Below are positions 12,771 to 26,461 of a stretch of 64,000 bases of DNA, piece after piece. A model generated the notes under the pieces. It saw nothing but the letters and a program-made list of their open reading frames with translations, searched no databases and had not been told where the DNA came from. The position numbers were made by a program, and so were the translations under genes. Position 1 is the stretch's first letter. Every line of letters begins with the position of its first letter. Location: positions 17,678,237 to 17,742,236 of the forward strand of contig CM048844.1 of NCBI GenBank assembly GCA_026545765.1, read 5' to 3'. The DNA comes from Plantago major. Its lineage: Eukaryota; Streptophyta; Magnoliopsida; Lamiales; Plantaginaceae.

Positions 12771-13953
12771 TCCTGATCAAACGGTCTGCAACTGTGACAG
12801 GGTATATCCACAGTAGCAGATTTTGTAGTTTGGCCTATAATGCAATGCATTAAGTAGAGCTCAATCATAGGTAATCCAGTGCATCACTCTGATATCATTG
12901 AATAATCGTAATCTTATAAAAATGGCATCAGAATAACGACAAGATTAGTCAATTTCACAATTGCAGCAGTTGACTTTCCAATAAAATATACTCCGGATAT
13001 TGACAGTTGGGAATTGAATAGTTATAACTATCAATAACAGCCCACTACTCACTGCAACTTCTTGAATAGTTAAATTGAGAAATTGTATAATAAACCAGAA
13101 GTAGTATCATGCAAAAGCAAGGTTCTTGCACGAGGCATATAAGATTCCATTCAACAAAATACAGCTATGTAACACGCTAAGTGACACAAAAGCATGAATT
13201 TTGAAGCCTACTTAATTAATAATAAAGTACTAAACAGATACTGTATAACAAGAAAAATCAATCAATTACTTAGAACCGACTATCTATAATGCAATTTCAT
13301 TGAATAAGCATGAAAAACAACAGAGACTTTAAACGCTTTGTCTCCATCAAGATTTACAGAAAAGTCAGGTCTAACTTCTAAAATTGAAGCGATATATTCA
13401 GTGAAAATCATACCATCTCAAGAATCCATAACAAATAAATCAAAGTTAATTCAATCCGACCGTTGATTAAATCTGACGGCAAGAACCCTAATTTTACGAA
13501 TTTGGTACATTTTGGTTCTTCTATTGCTGGCCTTTGTACACCAGCATTTAAATAATCACCGGTTTTTGCTTAGGGACCTAATAGTTTTTTATTTCTCACA
13601 TCTAGTCCTCAAAATTGACTTTAATTTTCAATTGAGTCCAAATAATTTTCAATTCAGTCCCCATATTTTCCATTTCTTTCCAACAGACAACTTGTCACAA
13701 AGATGTTTGTATATTTCTCACTCACCAGTAATTCTGGTAGAAGATAGTCCACCTTTTATCGTTTTCTAGATTCTCTGTCGAGTCTTCGACATATTGCAGT
13801 TAAGGCATTGCAGGATGCATCATCAGAGTGGCATGGAAAACAGAAGACCAGCATGACTCACACTATCCAAGAATAAAACTAGCTTAAAGAAAGAAAAATT
13901 GAATGTTGTTTTCTAGTAAGTATATGATACTGACTGCAGTTTAGGATTACAAT
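12771..13953. other. Spacer between PDR-2 5' end and PDR-3 3' end
   Basis: About 1.2 kb with the PDR-2 upstream region (minus strand) and the PDR-3 3' flank. It is AT-rich. The plus-strand open frame at 13512-13769 has no recognisable motif. No mobile-element ends were found. Confidence 0.4.
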
Positions 13954-16900
13954 CTACCTCTTCTGAAAGTTGAGCTTCTTTATGAAGTATGCAAATAGAG
14001 AAGCAAAAAAGATGGGATATAAAATCAACATTACACCTACAAGAGGTAACATTTTGCGGTCATATCCAAAATATTCTCCCAGAAATGCTGCTACTGTTTT
14101 GGTCTCCCCAAACACCGAAATCTCCTTTTCCACGTCTCCAAATTGTGAAGTGAGCATGCCGTTTAGCGACCAGGAAGTAGGGACCAGGTAATAAAGTCAG
14201 ATCCACCACTTGGGAATTTGCTGAAAAATCAAGAATGCATATACTAGTTATAAGATGATAATGAAATTTCATTGATTCCACCAAGTTCTCCTTCATATTC
14301 TCTGATTTACATCAGAAGAAAGAAACTATATTATTCGTGATCACCTGATGTATCGTTTACCCAAGACTTTGTCTATGATGGAAATAAATAGTTCAAGTAG
14401 ACATTTGCTAAAATGTTTAGTCAAACAGAAAGTGTCTCTTGCATTTTGCACTGTCAATAATAAATGAAAGTTATGTGCAGATTATTAAGCTACGAGTGAA
14501 GAGAAGTACTTACAGGGCGGGGAATCAGAAAGCCAGCAAGCAAATTGAACACGTTGAAAAAGGCTGTTTGTGCAGTGGCAGCAACAGGTAAGCTCCGGGA
14601 TATTGACATAACCATCATCCCGAGATAAGTGAAGTATAACTGTGTGCAAAACATGGTGTAGAAGTACCAAACAGCCTTGTATATCGACCAATAGTATCCA
14701 ATCATTGGATATATGATGACAGTAAATACAAGTGCCTGAACAAAGACATAGGGGATCTCGATTGTCACCTGAAAAATCAATCGTACAAAACTCTTTAATT
14801 TGTTAGATTCTCTGAGTTCAAACTTTGTGCACTTCAAATTCTTTTGGTCTCAGAAAAATTGACGAACCTTGATAAATTACATCTATCGGAGTCTGTGTTA
14901 TGTATTCCAAAGATAATTCCATTTCTATCCTGTTTGTATGAGTCTAATCTCTCCACAATGACCACTTCTTGTGTAAGTTATAACAGAGATGAAGTAATTG
15001 TAATTTTTTTTAGCTATTGACAGGTTCTTGCTTGAAGATAAATCACTATATGACTATCCAGCCTTACAGAACAATTTTCCGTACTGTTTTATATTTTATC
15101 ATGGAATTTGCATTAAAATTCTATAGCATGGATGACATTTATGTTAAGGTTATCAAGGAAGAAATTTAGCAGTAAATACGTACCTGTGCTGCTGAATATG
15201 CCCATGAAGTATACATTCCAGCAAACATTTCTCTGTGAAACACAGTTCGCTCCTTGCTGACGTATGGAATAACTAACGAAGTATTGTTGGTGCCGCAGAA
15301 GAGTGTGGAAGTGTAAATTGCACCAAGCAGAGTAATTAAACTTTGTTGAGTATGTCTGTCAAGGACTCAAGGCAAATGAAATGAATCAATGGATTAATCT
15401 TAGACGGCTAAAGAAACTAATTGTACTGATTGTAAAAGAATTCAATTAGAAATATTGGTCACTTTCATTGGATCAAACTGAATCTAGATATTCTAAGAGA
15501 CAAGTCACAGGTGTGATGGAATACATATCTCAGAACTCAGAAGTGGATCCTAGAAACCCAACACTTTAATATCACTTGAATATTCGTTACGTTGATTATG
15601 TTTGATCTTCTAAACCATAATATTTCCAAAGAACATCCATTGATATTTGATATTACAATCTAGATTTAACTCTTGAGCTAATTTTCCATAAAGAAAAGAA
15701 CGTTTTGAATGTCATCAACTCAACTGGATGTTCAAGGCACCTGATTTAGTAGTATTGGTAGGTGAAGGTCATCTGAGCAAAAAATAATTCAATTTAAGAC
15801 TTTTTCAGAAGAATGTACTTACATTTCTTTTCCTTGACCTCGAAACAAGAATCCAAAATACAAAGCTCCAAAAAGCATGTATAGCAAACGCAGCAAATTG
15901 TACGAAGGGCTTCTCCAGTAAGACCAATGCTGCTTCCACAGGCAAGCCTTGAATTGTCCCCAACCATTTAGTGGATAGCACGTAGCAAAATGCAGATCCT
16001 TTGAACCAGAAGGTGGTGTCATCAGCATTCCCACAAGCTCTTTATTTTGCCTTCAAGAGATTATCCAAATACATAACATACTGAGCTAACATATACTATA
16101 TAGTTACATGCAGTCTTAAATAATATACTGAGTAAATAACAATAAACACCACTTAATTTAGCCGAATCAAATAATGTCTAAGAATCTAAGATCAGTGAAG
16201 AGACCTAACTTGGGTCACAAAGTAAAATGTGAATGCTCCAACAAATTTAAGGACATTAACCTTGTACCATCTTTCATGGACAGCATGCACAAAGTTACTT
16301 CAAAGAAAATTAAAATGATTTTTGCCAGTTGCACTCACTCTCGAAGAGCAGAACATTCATACATCTGAGCAAAGTCTATTCCAAGTTTTGCTTCTGAGGA
16401 CGTGGATGTGACATCTAGCATCCATGTAGCAGGATTGTAATTGTCTTTGATTTTGGGGACACTGCTGAAGCCCTATTACACAGTTAAATGGGTGAAAACA
16501 AAATAACACAGGATTATGGTCAGAACTATGCCGCCATATGAATTTGTCACCATTGGGAGAGACAAATAAGAATGTAGATTTCTGGAAAGTAAGACGGATC
16601 ACCTCAAAATATTCAATTACTTTAGCAGAGTTCTGACCCAAGGGACCATAGTAGATCATTCGACCTCCATATTTTAAGAGTACTAACTGCAAATAAAAAT
16701 GGTGGTTAGTATTATGTTGCACGCAACAACAGTAGATGCAGTAGAATTACACAGACAAGTTATCTTTTTGGTAGATAGCTTAATCTATTCAGAAGTTAAG
16801 AATTATTTGCACCGGAATCGTTTGCACAAACACAACTTATATATGCATGAATGCATCAACGTGAACTAAACACCTTTCTGAAATCATTTTAATGAAGTAT

Positions 16901-18651
16901 AAAACATTAAACGTCCAAGTTTGATAGTACAAGATAAGAAATGAGATGGACATCATTCATAGAGAGTCAAAATTGAGAAACTAATTCAAGGTCAAGAACC
17001 TCATCAAATGCTTCAAATATGTCTATACTTGGCTGGTGAATTGTGCAAACAATTGTTCTCCCAGTATTTGCCACATTCTTTACAGCGCGCATGACAATAG
17101 CCGCTGCTCTGGCATCCAACCCAGTTGTAGGCTCGTCCATAAATATAATGGAGGGGTTAGCAACAAGCTCCACTGCTATTGTCAGCCGCTTACGTTGTTC
17201 ATTTGAGAGGCCATCAACACCAGGCAACCCCACTAATGCATCTTTAAGTTCATCAAGCTCGATGGTTTCTAGTACTTGTTGCACAAACTCCTAATGGAAG
17301 TGAAGCAGGAAATTAAATATTACTTATAAGAGGAGATTAAATACTAGCATAGAACTAAACCAGAACTATGTAACATCATACGAGTTTCGTCTTTGGATCA
17401 ATGCTAGGGTCAAGGCGTAGCCAGGCAGAAAATATAATTGATTCTTCTACAGTTATTCGAGGAGAATGTATGTCAGTTTGCTCGCAGTAACCAGAAATCC
17501 TGACGAATGTGTTTTGAACTTTGGGATAACCTCCTATTTTCACTTCCCCTTCCACAATACCACTAGTTTTTCTACCAGCAAGAACATCGAGAAGTGTTGT
17601 TTTTCCAGCTCCACTGACACCCATCAGTGCAGTTAGAACTCCTGGTCTGAATGAACCAGTGATATCGGAAAGAAGCTTAAGCCTTTTCTGAGTAAAACCA
17701 CGCTCTTTCATTGCCTAAAACCGAATAATGGTTAGACAATCAGTGGGATGTTAAGTAATTAAATCACGTAAAGAAAATCAAATAAAATTTAGTTCCATCT
17801 TTACCATAGGGGTTTCCACATAGTACTGAACATCTTGAAACACAATAGTTAATGGTTCAAATGGTAAAACTACCCTCTCTGCAACAAAATACAGAACATC
17901 ATTTAGTACAGTGCGAAAAGCCTACACAGGCTATTGTCTATTCAAAGGAAGGGGATTAGCTAACCATTGCGATGTATTGTATTTGTTATAAGACGGGAAA
18001 TCCTGGTTTGTTCTACAGAATGTGCATTTTCCTCTAGTTCTTTACTTCCGTGTAGTTGAGAGAGTTTTTCACTTGAGATGATAACGCGTGAACCAGGAGC
18101 TAGAGAATAGATATGGATCAAATATATATACTTGGAAGCAAATCGCGTTCATATATGCTACACTTCAGTCATTTTCTCACCTTTTAAGAAACTTAGGGCC
18201 AATGTAAAGCCGATGTTGAAGAGCACTGCAAATCCTAAAAGGGCAAGAACTGATATCCAAAATAGTTGTTCACCAAAGTTGAATCCACGATTTTCAAGAG
18301 TTTGAAGTCCAACTGTTGTATTTCCAGACAGCTCCTTCACAAAAATTAACTAACTAAAAATTACTATATATCATTTAATTTCCATAACCCTGAAACATCA
18401 AAGGATCGATGATATATGGATACACGAAGTAACAAAATGATTTGAATAAGATAAAAAAAAATTGGTGACCATATGCTTAAAAGACCGATGAATCTCACAT
18501 ATCTAAACATAACCAAGTTACTTGGATGAATCTCACATATCTAAACATAACCAAGTAATTATAAGGTGGTTGAGGTAAGGAGTTATAAGGTGGTTGAAGC
18601 GGAAGACAAGAAGTAATGGTAATTGAGCCCTTGTAATATAATTAGCTTATT

Positions 18652-18688
<37 letters not shown>

Positions 18689-21600
18689 AAGTTACTTAGA
18701 TGAAAATGCTCGTATAACTCCACCATAAGGTCGTTCCACTTATAACGATGCCTTACTGAAATTATTAAGAGAAGATAGTGAACATAGATAGCAAAAGTCT
18801 ATAGAAATTAAAGCATCTATGTTTTAGCCTAAAGCCATTTCCTTTCTTTTCTGTTAATGCTTTCACTTGGCTACTTTTATAGCATGAGATCGAGGCATAC
18901 TGCAGAGATGCACAATATTTTGTGCCCTCGTGCAAAATGACCCCTAGATACAACTCGAACTCAAAGAAATCTTGGAGTCAAACACTAACCTTCTGCCACC
19001 TTGGAGCATGAAATTCATTTCCTGAAAGGCCTATCATTCCATATGATAGAGGCGAAATCCAAAATCCCCATTTTAACCAAGTTGGCATGGATGCTGGAAG
19101 AAACATTACTTGTTTGAGCACCGGGAAGTGTTCACTTGAAGACAATTGGGGACTTTAAAATTGAATTAGAAAGAACGAAAATTACTTACGTCGTGGGATA
19201 TTAAAGCCACTGAATAACAGCAGAAATAATATGACCCACCCCACTAACAGCTGCTGTAGTCGCAATCAGACTGCGGAAGACAGATGGAATAAAACAGTAC
19301 ATTGAAACAAAGGCCACATGTGAAGCAAACAACAGAATCATTTGGCGAAAGAACCTGTAAATGCCAATGAAACATCATGACTAAATTGTTTGTGGTAGCT
19401 AATATAAGTGATGGGCCATCCAATTGAACTTTTATGGTTCTTGAGCCTGTTGTTTTACTAACCTTTCAGCCTCTGGGGTATATCCAACAACGTAATAAGT
19501 AAGAGATGTCCAAAGTACAGCTATAACCAACGAGACAGGCATGCTGATTATGGCAGCTGGAATCGCAAATGCCCAAGCAGGATAGAAGTTAAGGTCCCTC
19601 TGTTTGTAGAAAACTGGAAGTCTTGCAGTAGTCATGGAGAGCTCAGGCAGACCGTGATAAAGAATCATTAACATGGAATAGTAAAGGGCTCCCAGGTAAC
19701 TATTTGCATGGGCCATATCAATGTCCATCTGCGTCCTCAGGAATACAGTCATAGTTATGGAAGCAATAATGACTATCTGCAAAATCAAATGCTCACTTCA
19801 GGAACTAAAATTGAAAAATGATGATGCACATTGGATGAACTTTGAAAATAGTTTCATTTAACCTGAACAAACTTGAATATATGTATGAAAGAGTACCTTT
19901 TCAGGAGAAGGAATTCTCTTGACATACTGGCTCTAAATAGAGTCCATTTAGGAAGAGAGTACGTGCTAAAACTGAGAGCATTCTTTTGGCCCTTGGACTT
20001 ATCAAGCGACACGGAGAGTTCCTCGCTGTGATCCTTCCAGTAAAGAGACTTCTTAAATTCTTTTGCAAAAGTATCAACAGATATGTAACTGTATGGCTGT
20101 TGGGTTTTATGCCAGTATTGTTCTTGATCTTTTCTAGACATAACCTGGAAAAACAAGTCAAAAAATTATTCATTTAGTACAACGGCAATCAACATACTGT
20201 ATTAGTACTAAAGGTGTACTTGCCTCCTGGAGAAAATCAGCCACTCCTTTCCTTTGAGGACAAGAAAATCCATAACTCCTGAAAAATTCTAAGACATCAC
20301 TTCGAGCTCCATGGTAGACAATATTTCCTTCTCCCATCAATATAATGTCATCAAAGAGTTCAATAGTTTCTGGTGCCGGCTGCAGAAGGGCTACAAGTAC
20401 TGTAGCATCCATGATGTGTGACAGTTGTTGAAGATAGCAAATAATTTGAAATGTTGTAGAACTGTCTAAGCCATTTGAGATTTCATCCATAAATAAAACT
20501 TTTGTTGGTCCAACAATCATTTCTCCTGAAATACAATAGCATGCTTGGTGAGTGTGCTATGTACGGAAAGTGTTAAAGAAATTATGTTCATTCGGGGACA
20601 AGTTCGAAAGTTATAAAAAGACGTGCATTTATCACCAAATGAGCTCAAGTGTAATAGATAACTACCTGTTGTTAGTCTCTTCTTCTGACCACCAGAGATA
20701 CCTCTCCTCATGGCATCTCCAAATAATGTGTCAGCACATATGTCAAGACCAAGAATCTGAAGATATGTGTCGAGCATAGGAAATTTCAAAAAACGTTGCT
20801 CTGCAAGATGTGAAACGCGAAATGATTAATATTACACCTATGATACCTTCAGTATGTAGTCCGTCTGAAGACTAGTCTTTAGTCCTTCCACAGAAGTTGC
20901 CTGTGGATGTGAGCAGGTACAAGTGCACTAATCAGATAGTTCAAATCTCGAATACATCGTAGCAAAATGCATGTCTTATATTTATATGTAGAGGGCAAAA
21001 TTCTGGAATCATGCAATAGATGTACCTTCATATAAGAGTCAATGTCAGGATCTGGAACAATTTTGGCTTCTTTCTCCCTTCTGGTAAGCTCAGTCATAAA
21101 TTCTTTGGAGAAAGAACATTCTCAGCACAGTGAATATAAAAATGCAAAATCTTGTCAGAGTATGATTCATCAATTGACTCACCTGCTCTGCTACCAATAC
21201 CCTGACAGCAAGCGGAAAAATCTAGTGTTTCCCTAACTGTCATTTCAGGGATGTGTAGATCATGTTGACTTATATAAGCTGATGTCTTCTGAGGTACAAA
21301 CTCATCAAATCTGTATCCATTGTAGGATATCTCACCAGATACCTGTTCCAGTTAAAAATTAACTACCTTAGCTCAAAATGATACAGTTTCTGAATTCTGT
21401 AATTAAACCAAATGTGAACAATGGATTGAGGAAATCACGGTCCAGAAAGGATCTGTTGTACGATAAGTCACGAAATTTTTTACTCCAGTATCGAACAGTG
21501 ATGATGAGCTCCTTTGATAAGTTAAACTTCTCAAGACTGAGAACTGAACCAACATCAAAGTTTTTGAGCTCAAACTGTTCGATAGGATTCAATCCATTCT

Positions 21601-23077
21601 TCACCATTAATGATTCAAAATAATAGGTTTGATGTATTATATGACTCAAAATAGCATTGCACCTTGAGGGCTTTGTCCAGATTTCCAGATAGAGCTTTCA
21701 ACAGTGTAGTCTTCCCACACCCTGGAGGACCAAGTAACAGAGTCATCCTGCAGTCAGAAAGTTCATGAGCGGATATATCCTGGAAAACCAATCCGATGTA
21801 CAAGTAGTGGAAACTGTGTTGTTGAAGCAAATCCATTTTAGAACTTAAAGCTTCTGAAAAATACCTTCCAGGCTTAATGAGACAACTAATATCTCTAATG
21901 ATGCTTATCTGAGCTTTACGTGACGGTAAACCAGGAAGCCTGGTAATATCCTGTTACCAAAATAGAATTATTTTTTCAGAATATAGACATTTTATTAAAT
22001 GAATTTCTTGAATTAAATTGTTCTTGTTAACATGTTCATTTTTTCCATGATACCAGTTGAATGAACAATAATACATGCACGTTAATAAATTAGTTGTATC
22101 CATTTTCATAATTATTCGAAGCAAAAGAAATTGCAAGACATGACAACATAAGCAGAAAATAGTCTGTTTTCAAGTGACACACAAAGGAACTAACTGAAGT
22201 GAACTCTATGGTCATAACCAGTTAATCAACCATAGGGTTATAACCTGAAACTATTTAACAGGTCCAGTGAACCCTGCGGAGGCATAAATTCAAAAGATTC
22301 ATGCAATACTTATTGGGAATCGAATCAGGCTAATAAGTTGCAGTCTGAATATTGTTAGCAGCTGATCTGATAATTTGATTTCAAATTTACCCAGATTGAT
22401 TAACTAGGTGTATAACTACACAATATGAAAAAGTATGAAAACCTTACCAACAGCATGCTTTTAAAAGAGTTCCACAGAGTTGGGAGTGGCTTTCCGTAAA
22501 CAACTTCACACTCGGCCTCAATCTGCAAATTAGTGCATCTCACCTCAATAGTAGGCTGTTTTAGGCCAACTCTACAAGATCAAATAAGCAAGACTGTATT
22601 AAAAAGTATCATTAAACTCCCAGTCTGATAAACTCAAACAATGAATGCCCAAAAATACATCGAGGCTTCATATAAATAAAACAGAAGAACTCACCTGTCC
22701 ATTCTTTTTCTCATTTTACGCAACAGTCTGAGGTTATCATTTTCAATGTGCGTGATGAGCTTCTCGATCAACATGTGCTTCTCGGGAGCACCCAGCTTTG
22801 TTACATCAACCACCTTTAATTCTTTCGAGCTACTCTCACTCCCTTCATGTACCTCGAACAGAGAATGTCTTGTCCGATCAAAAGTTGGAAGCCTGTCAAT
22901 AGCAGCCCACTGCAGTAGAGCTTCTTCATTAAGATCATCATGGGTCCCAGAACTTAAACCTGAATCAGTTCTGAAACTTGACGTAAGATGCCGAAATGAT
23001 GATGTCAAGCTTCTTCTCATCTCAGATAGCTCTATCCTCAGTGACTCTATTTCACCTTCGCCATATGCCTGCGCCAT
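13954..23077 (-). pseudogene. PDR-3: ABCG/PDR transporter with frameshift and nonsense lesions
   Basis: It has the same 24-exon layout as PDR-2: 23077-22695, 22571-22448, 21950-21865, 21747-21663, 21342-21183, 21102-21026, 20900-20847, 20756-20666, 20525-20224, 20144-19863, 19776-19463, 19354-19190, 19093-18990, 18334-18181, 18099-17965, 17878-17805, 17714-17382, 17290-17000, 16686-16603, 16472-16339, 16050-15823, 15355-15184, 14768-14514, 14220-13954. Both nucleotide-binding domains keep their Walker A, signature and Walker B motifs. Exon 12 is 165 nt against 161 in PDR-2 and PDR-4: four extra bases in a GGGGTGGG stretch near 19235-19245 shift the frame to an early stop. In exon 24 the expected Trp after KWWI is TGA (near 14195). 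Either lesion removes essential membrane domain. Intron 9 keeps the GC donor (20223-20222). Confidence 0.85.
18487..18703 (+). mobile_element. Poly(A)-tailed retroposon insertion in PDR-3 intron 13
   Basis: A run of 34 A (18653-18686) ends a short insert containing two ATAAGGTGGTTGA repeats. A 19-bp direct repeat with one mismatch (AACCAAGTTACTTGGATGA at 18511, and with AGATGA at 18685) brackets it as a target-site duplication. A longer flanking duplication starting GATGAATCTCACATATC also occurs twice. PDR-3 intron 13 is about 655 bp against about 108 bp in PDR-2, which fits an insertion. It may be the 3' end of a LINE or a SINE; the family was not identified. Confidence 0.6.
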
Positions 23078-23765
23078 TCCTGCCTGAAGCTGTGTGAAAG
23101 TATGCAAACGCAGAAGTTTACATCTACGCTAATATATTGAGATAAACATCGAATGTTTATTCTAGCAATTCAACACTGGTAGAGAGACTGTAGGGAGAGA
23201 CTTTTGCTCCATTCGACAAGTTGAATCTTACGACTGACTCAAGATAGAGTGCAATAGCAGGTAAGGCATTGCAGTAATTGATGGCATGACTAACATAAGA
23301 CTGACATGATCATGCACATGATCCGAAGGAAAACAATTTAAAAGGTACATTTTAAATTAGCAACCAGCAAACTTCTTTATAAAATATGTGCAAGTTCCTA
23401 ACAAGAAAAATTAGGTATGTTATAATAATCAGAGGCTGAGAAGCACACATATATAAGTATAAGCAAGTTAGTCTTACATAGGAACAGCAGCACTTGTGAT
23501 TCAACTATTAAATCTATTTTATTCTACATAAAGACAGTTATACACTTATACAGCACGTTCAATATCATGAAAGATCTCAAGTCTAACAACCAAATAAACA
23601 AATCAGCCACACTACAAAGAAATAATTTAGTTGGTAGCCTAGCAGAGGATAGGATGGTCCTTCCGACTCTATGATAGACGACCTTCCCTGATCTCCCATC
23701 TATATTGTGCATTATGAACTGTACTGTGCACTCATGGATCCATTTGAAATTTCATCCATCAGTAA

Positions 23766-23877
23766 GGCTCTGTTCTCTTCAACTGAAATTTACTGAACTG
23801 AACTGAACTAATTGTAGTATAAAATATAACTAAGCAGAACTGAACTGAATGAGTTTTCAGTTGAAGAGAACAGAGCC
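23766..23877. mobile_element. Tourist-like MITE, copy b
   Basis: A 112-bp element with terminal inverted repeats of about 25 bp beginning GGCTCTGTTCTCTTCAACTG, flanked by TAA at 23763-23765 and 23878-23880. It is the cleanest copy of the family also present at 11558, 28152 and 49749. Confidence 0.88.
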
Positions 23878-23930
23878 TAAAGCTTCTGTTGCTCCAACAA
23901 CCATCTCTCATGAAAATAATATATAATACT

Positions 23931-24139
23931 TCCTCCGTTCCGGAAATACCTTTCCGTTTACTTTTTTGGTGGAGAAAATAAAATATATATTAATTTTAGA
24001 TAAAATAGTACTAGTGGGTCCATCAAATTTATTCTTAAAGTTGGAAGTTGGATAAGGTAATATTAATGGGTTTACTTTTGATTATATTTTGTTTGGTACA
24101 CCCAAAATGGCAAAATAGGAATCTATTTCCGGAACATGT
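23931..24139. mobile_element. Stowaway-like MITE remnant
   Basis: The left end reads CTTCCTCCGTTCCGGAAATA. An inverted partner, TATTTCCGGAAC, lies near 24127-24139. The outermost bases of the right end are degenerate and no clean TA duplication is visible there. Confidence 0.5.
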
Positions 24140-24451
24140 ATTGTATATATGGCATGGGAAATCAAAGATTCGCAGAAAATACATATTAACACATCAGTTG
24201 ACAGAAGATTTGCATAAATCTTTGTGCGTGAAGTGTCATTAGAAAAAAAAGATCCAATTAATAGGGAGATTTGAGTACAAAATTTGAGATCAATAATGGT
24301 TGCTGGAAAGTAATTTTTATTAAACTGTAAATAACATTAAAACAATGTGATGATAAACTCTAGATCGAGTCAGTCAAGAAGAATTAGGCACAAGAAAGAA
24401 AAAGAAACTGAAAAAAAAAATTATCTACAATCTACCTAGCTAACATTTCTT

Positions 24452-26423
24452 CTAGACACAAGCTGATGCTTTAAATCCTTTAACCCTAGCAAAAACAATT
24501 GAATCAGGCGCCATTCTGATCGGCAGTCTAGCATCAACGAGCTTCGGGTTCAATTCCGGGATCTCAGAAGATTCTGTGAGCTTCAATGGTGCTCCGTTCA
24601 GCAACAAGACATCACTTTGGATATTGCCATCTTCTGGGGTCAGATGATACTCTTCCCTTTGCATCACACTGCCGTCATTCTTGTTGTACGCTTCAGGGTA
24701 GAATTTGAGGTCATCCACTACTGAAACGTCGAAAGTGGTGGAGTTCGACATGTTGATCAAGAGAACCGAAACGCCAGCCTGAAACGAGTCAAATTAGCAC
24801 ATAACTAAGAGAGAAATTTTTTTCAAAGACATCCGAAAAACTTGTCGAAGTTGTATTTTTTATATGATGTAGCTAAGTCGATAAAAAAAGCTTACCCCGT
24901 CCTTTGAGCAGTGAGAATAGGCACGCAAGTAAGGGGAACCGTCATGAGAAACAGAGAGTACGTTCTTTCCCATCAACCGATGCCATAAGAGAGCACTGTA
25001 AGCGAAAACGTAAAACAGAGACATCAAGTAAAGTCCAAACATTAGCAAGTTACACTATTTAGACTGTTTTTGCAGTATTACTAACCCATAGTAGTCTGGA
25101 TTAGGAACAAAAGTAGTGGTGTTGAGAAGGGCATAGTTTCCTCCGATTAGGGCTTGTCTGCAGTAAACTTTGTGGTTAAATTTTGAGGTCATGCCCAATT
25201 GATCCAAGTACCTGTTTTGAGTCAAAATCACATATCTTCATCAATATCGTCGATGTATAACATTGTCAATTCATAAATTTGAAGAGTGAAAACAAACAAA
25301 CCAGAATCCGTTGACAAAGGTATGTGATACATCTTTGCCACCACTGTTGTATGCTCCACCAGCTTCCCCAACCCAAGCTCCAGACCAAGGACCGAATAAG
25401 TTGACGCTGTTCGAGATGTCCTGGTATGTCTGAGCTACTTGATCTAGGAAGTATGGGTCTTGAACCTTGTCGATGAGATCTTCATCAACACCTAAATTCA
25501 GAAGAAAAATAATAAGTTCAAGAATGCACTTTCCAGATACCATGACACGCCAAAATTGTTAACTAGTTCTGTTTAATAAATAGAAAGATAATGCTATTCC
25601 AAAAGCAACCTGATGTACATACCTGCACCAAGGTTGTAGGTGTGGTGAGTAAGACCATCAACAACGTTCGGGCCTGAAGTCTGAAGGAAGGTATTAAACC
25701 ATTCTTCATCATAAAATCCACCAGGACCCAAGATCTTTGGCCTAGAGGCAGGGTCAGGGTACAACTCTTGAACTAGTTTCTTGAGTACAATCATGTCTTT
25801 TCCATACTGTTCCGGATCAACTCTTCTTAACACAAATGACTTTCCACATAACTCATTTCCTGGAGAAGGTGAGACAAAAGTTAAAAATCTAACTCACACT
25901 TCCTGAGAGGCCATATAGAAGATAGAAAGTAATCATATAGAGATAATTAATTTACCAAGCTCATATGAATCAATCTTGTATCCTTTTTCGGCAGTATAGT
26001 TCATGAAATCATGGGCGTTTTTCGGGTTCCAGTCACCAACCATATGGTAAGGATCATCGTTGGATGGCTTCCTTCCCATGAGTGCATTCAAGCTAAATGT
26101 AACATGAGCACTGTAAGAGAAGAACACACATGTCAAATAGTTTTCTTCCCAATCATATTCAACCCATTTAATTTGAATGTAAAACCACTTACCCTGTTTC
26201 ATTGAACAAACCGTTCAACTGATCCCATCTTTCCATTGGCAAACAGCCACGGGAAAATCCAAAATCGCCATTCTTGGTTTTCTTGAAGTGTGAGCACTTT
26301 TTCACCGATCCAACTTTGTATATGACCTGATCTTGCAGCGAGCCACCTACTCTGATCCGGAGAGGGCTGAACGCTGATGAGAATTAACAAACTCTTTGTC
26401 AGATTACAACATACATGAAAGAA

Positions 26424-26461
<38 letters not shown>

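Larger units (their letters stand above)
23078..24451. other. Spacer between PDR-3 5' end and the heparanase-like gene
   Basis: About 1.4 kb holding the PDR-3 upstream region, a Tourist-like MITE (23766-23877), a Stowaway-like remnant (about 23931-24139) and the 3' flank of the heparanase-like gene. Short fragments near 23735-23760 and 23878-23912 echo PDR NBD1 wording on the minus strand (a FEISNG-like and an MVVGATEA-like stretch) and may be a scrap of a PDR exon 9 split by the MITE. No intact gene was seen. Confidence 0.4.

Noticed and set aside
12427..12853. Plus-strand open frames opposite PDR-2 exon 1
   Set aside because: Antisense shadows of the PDR exon; similar shadows occur opposite exon 1 of PDR-3, PDR-4 and PDR-5.
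26429..26457. Poly(A) tract as evidence of a retroposon in the heparanase-like intron 2
   Set aside because: No flanking direct repeat and no element body were found, so it is listed only as a simple repeat.
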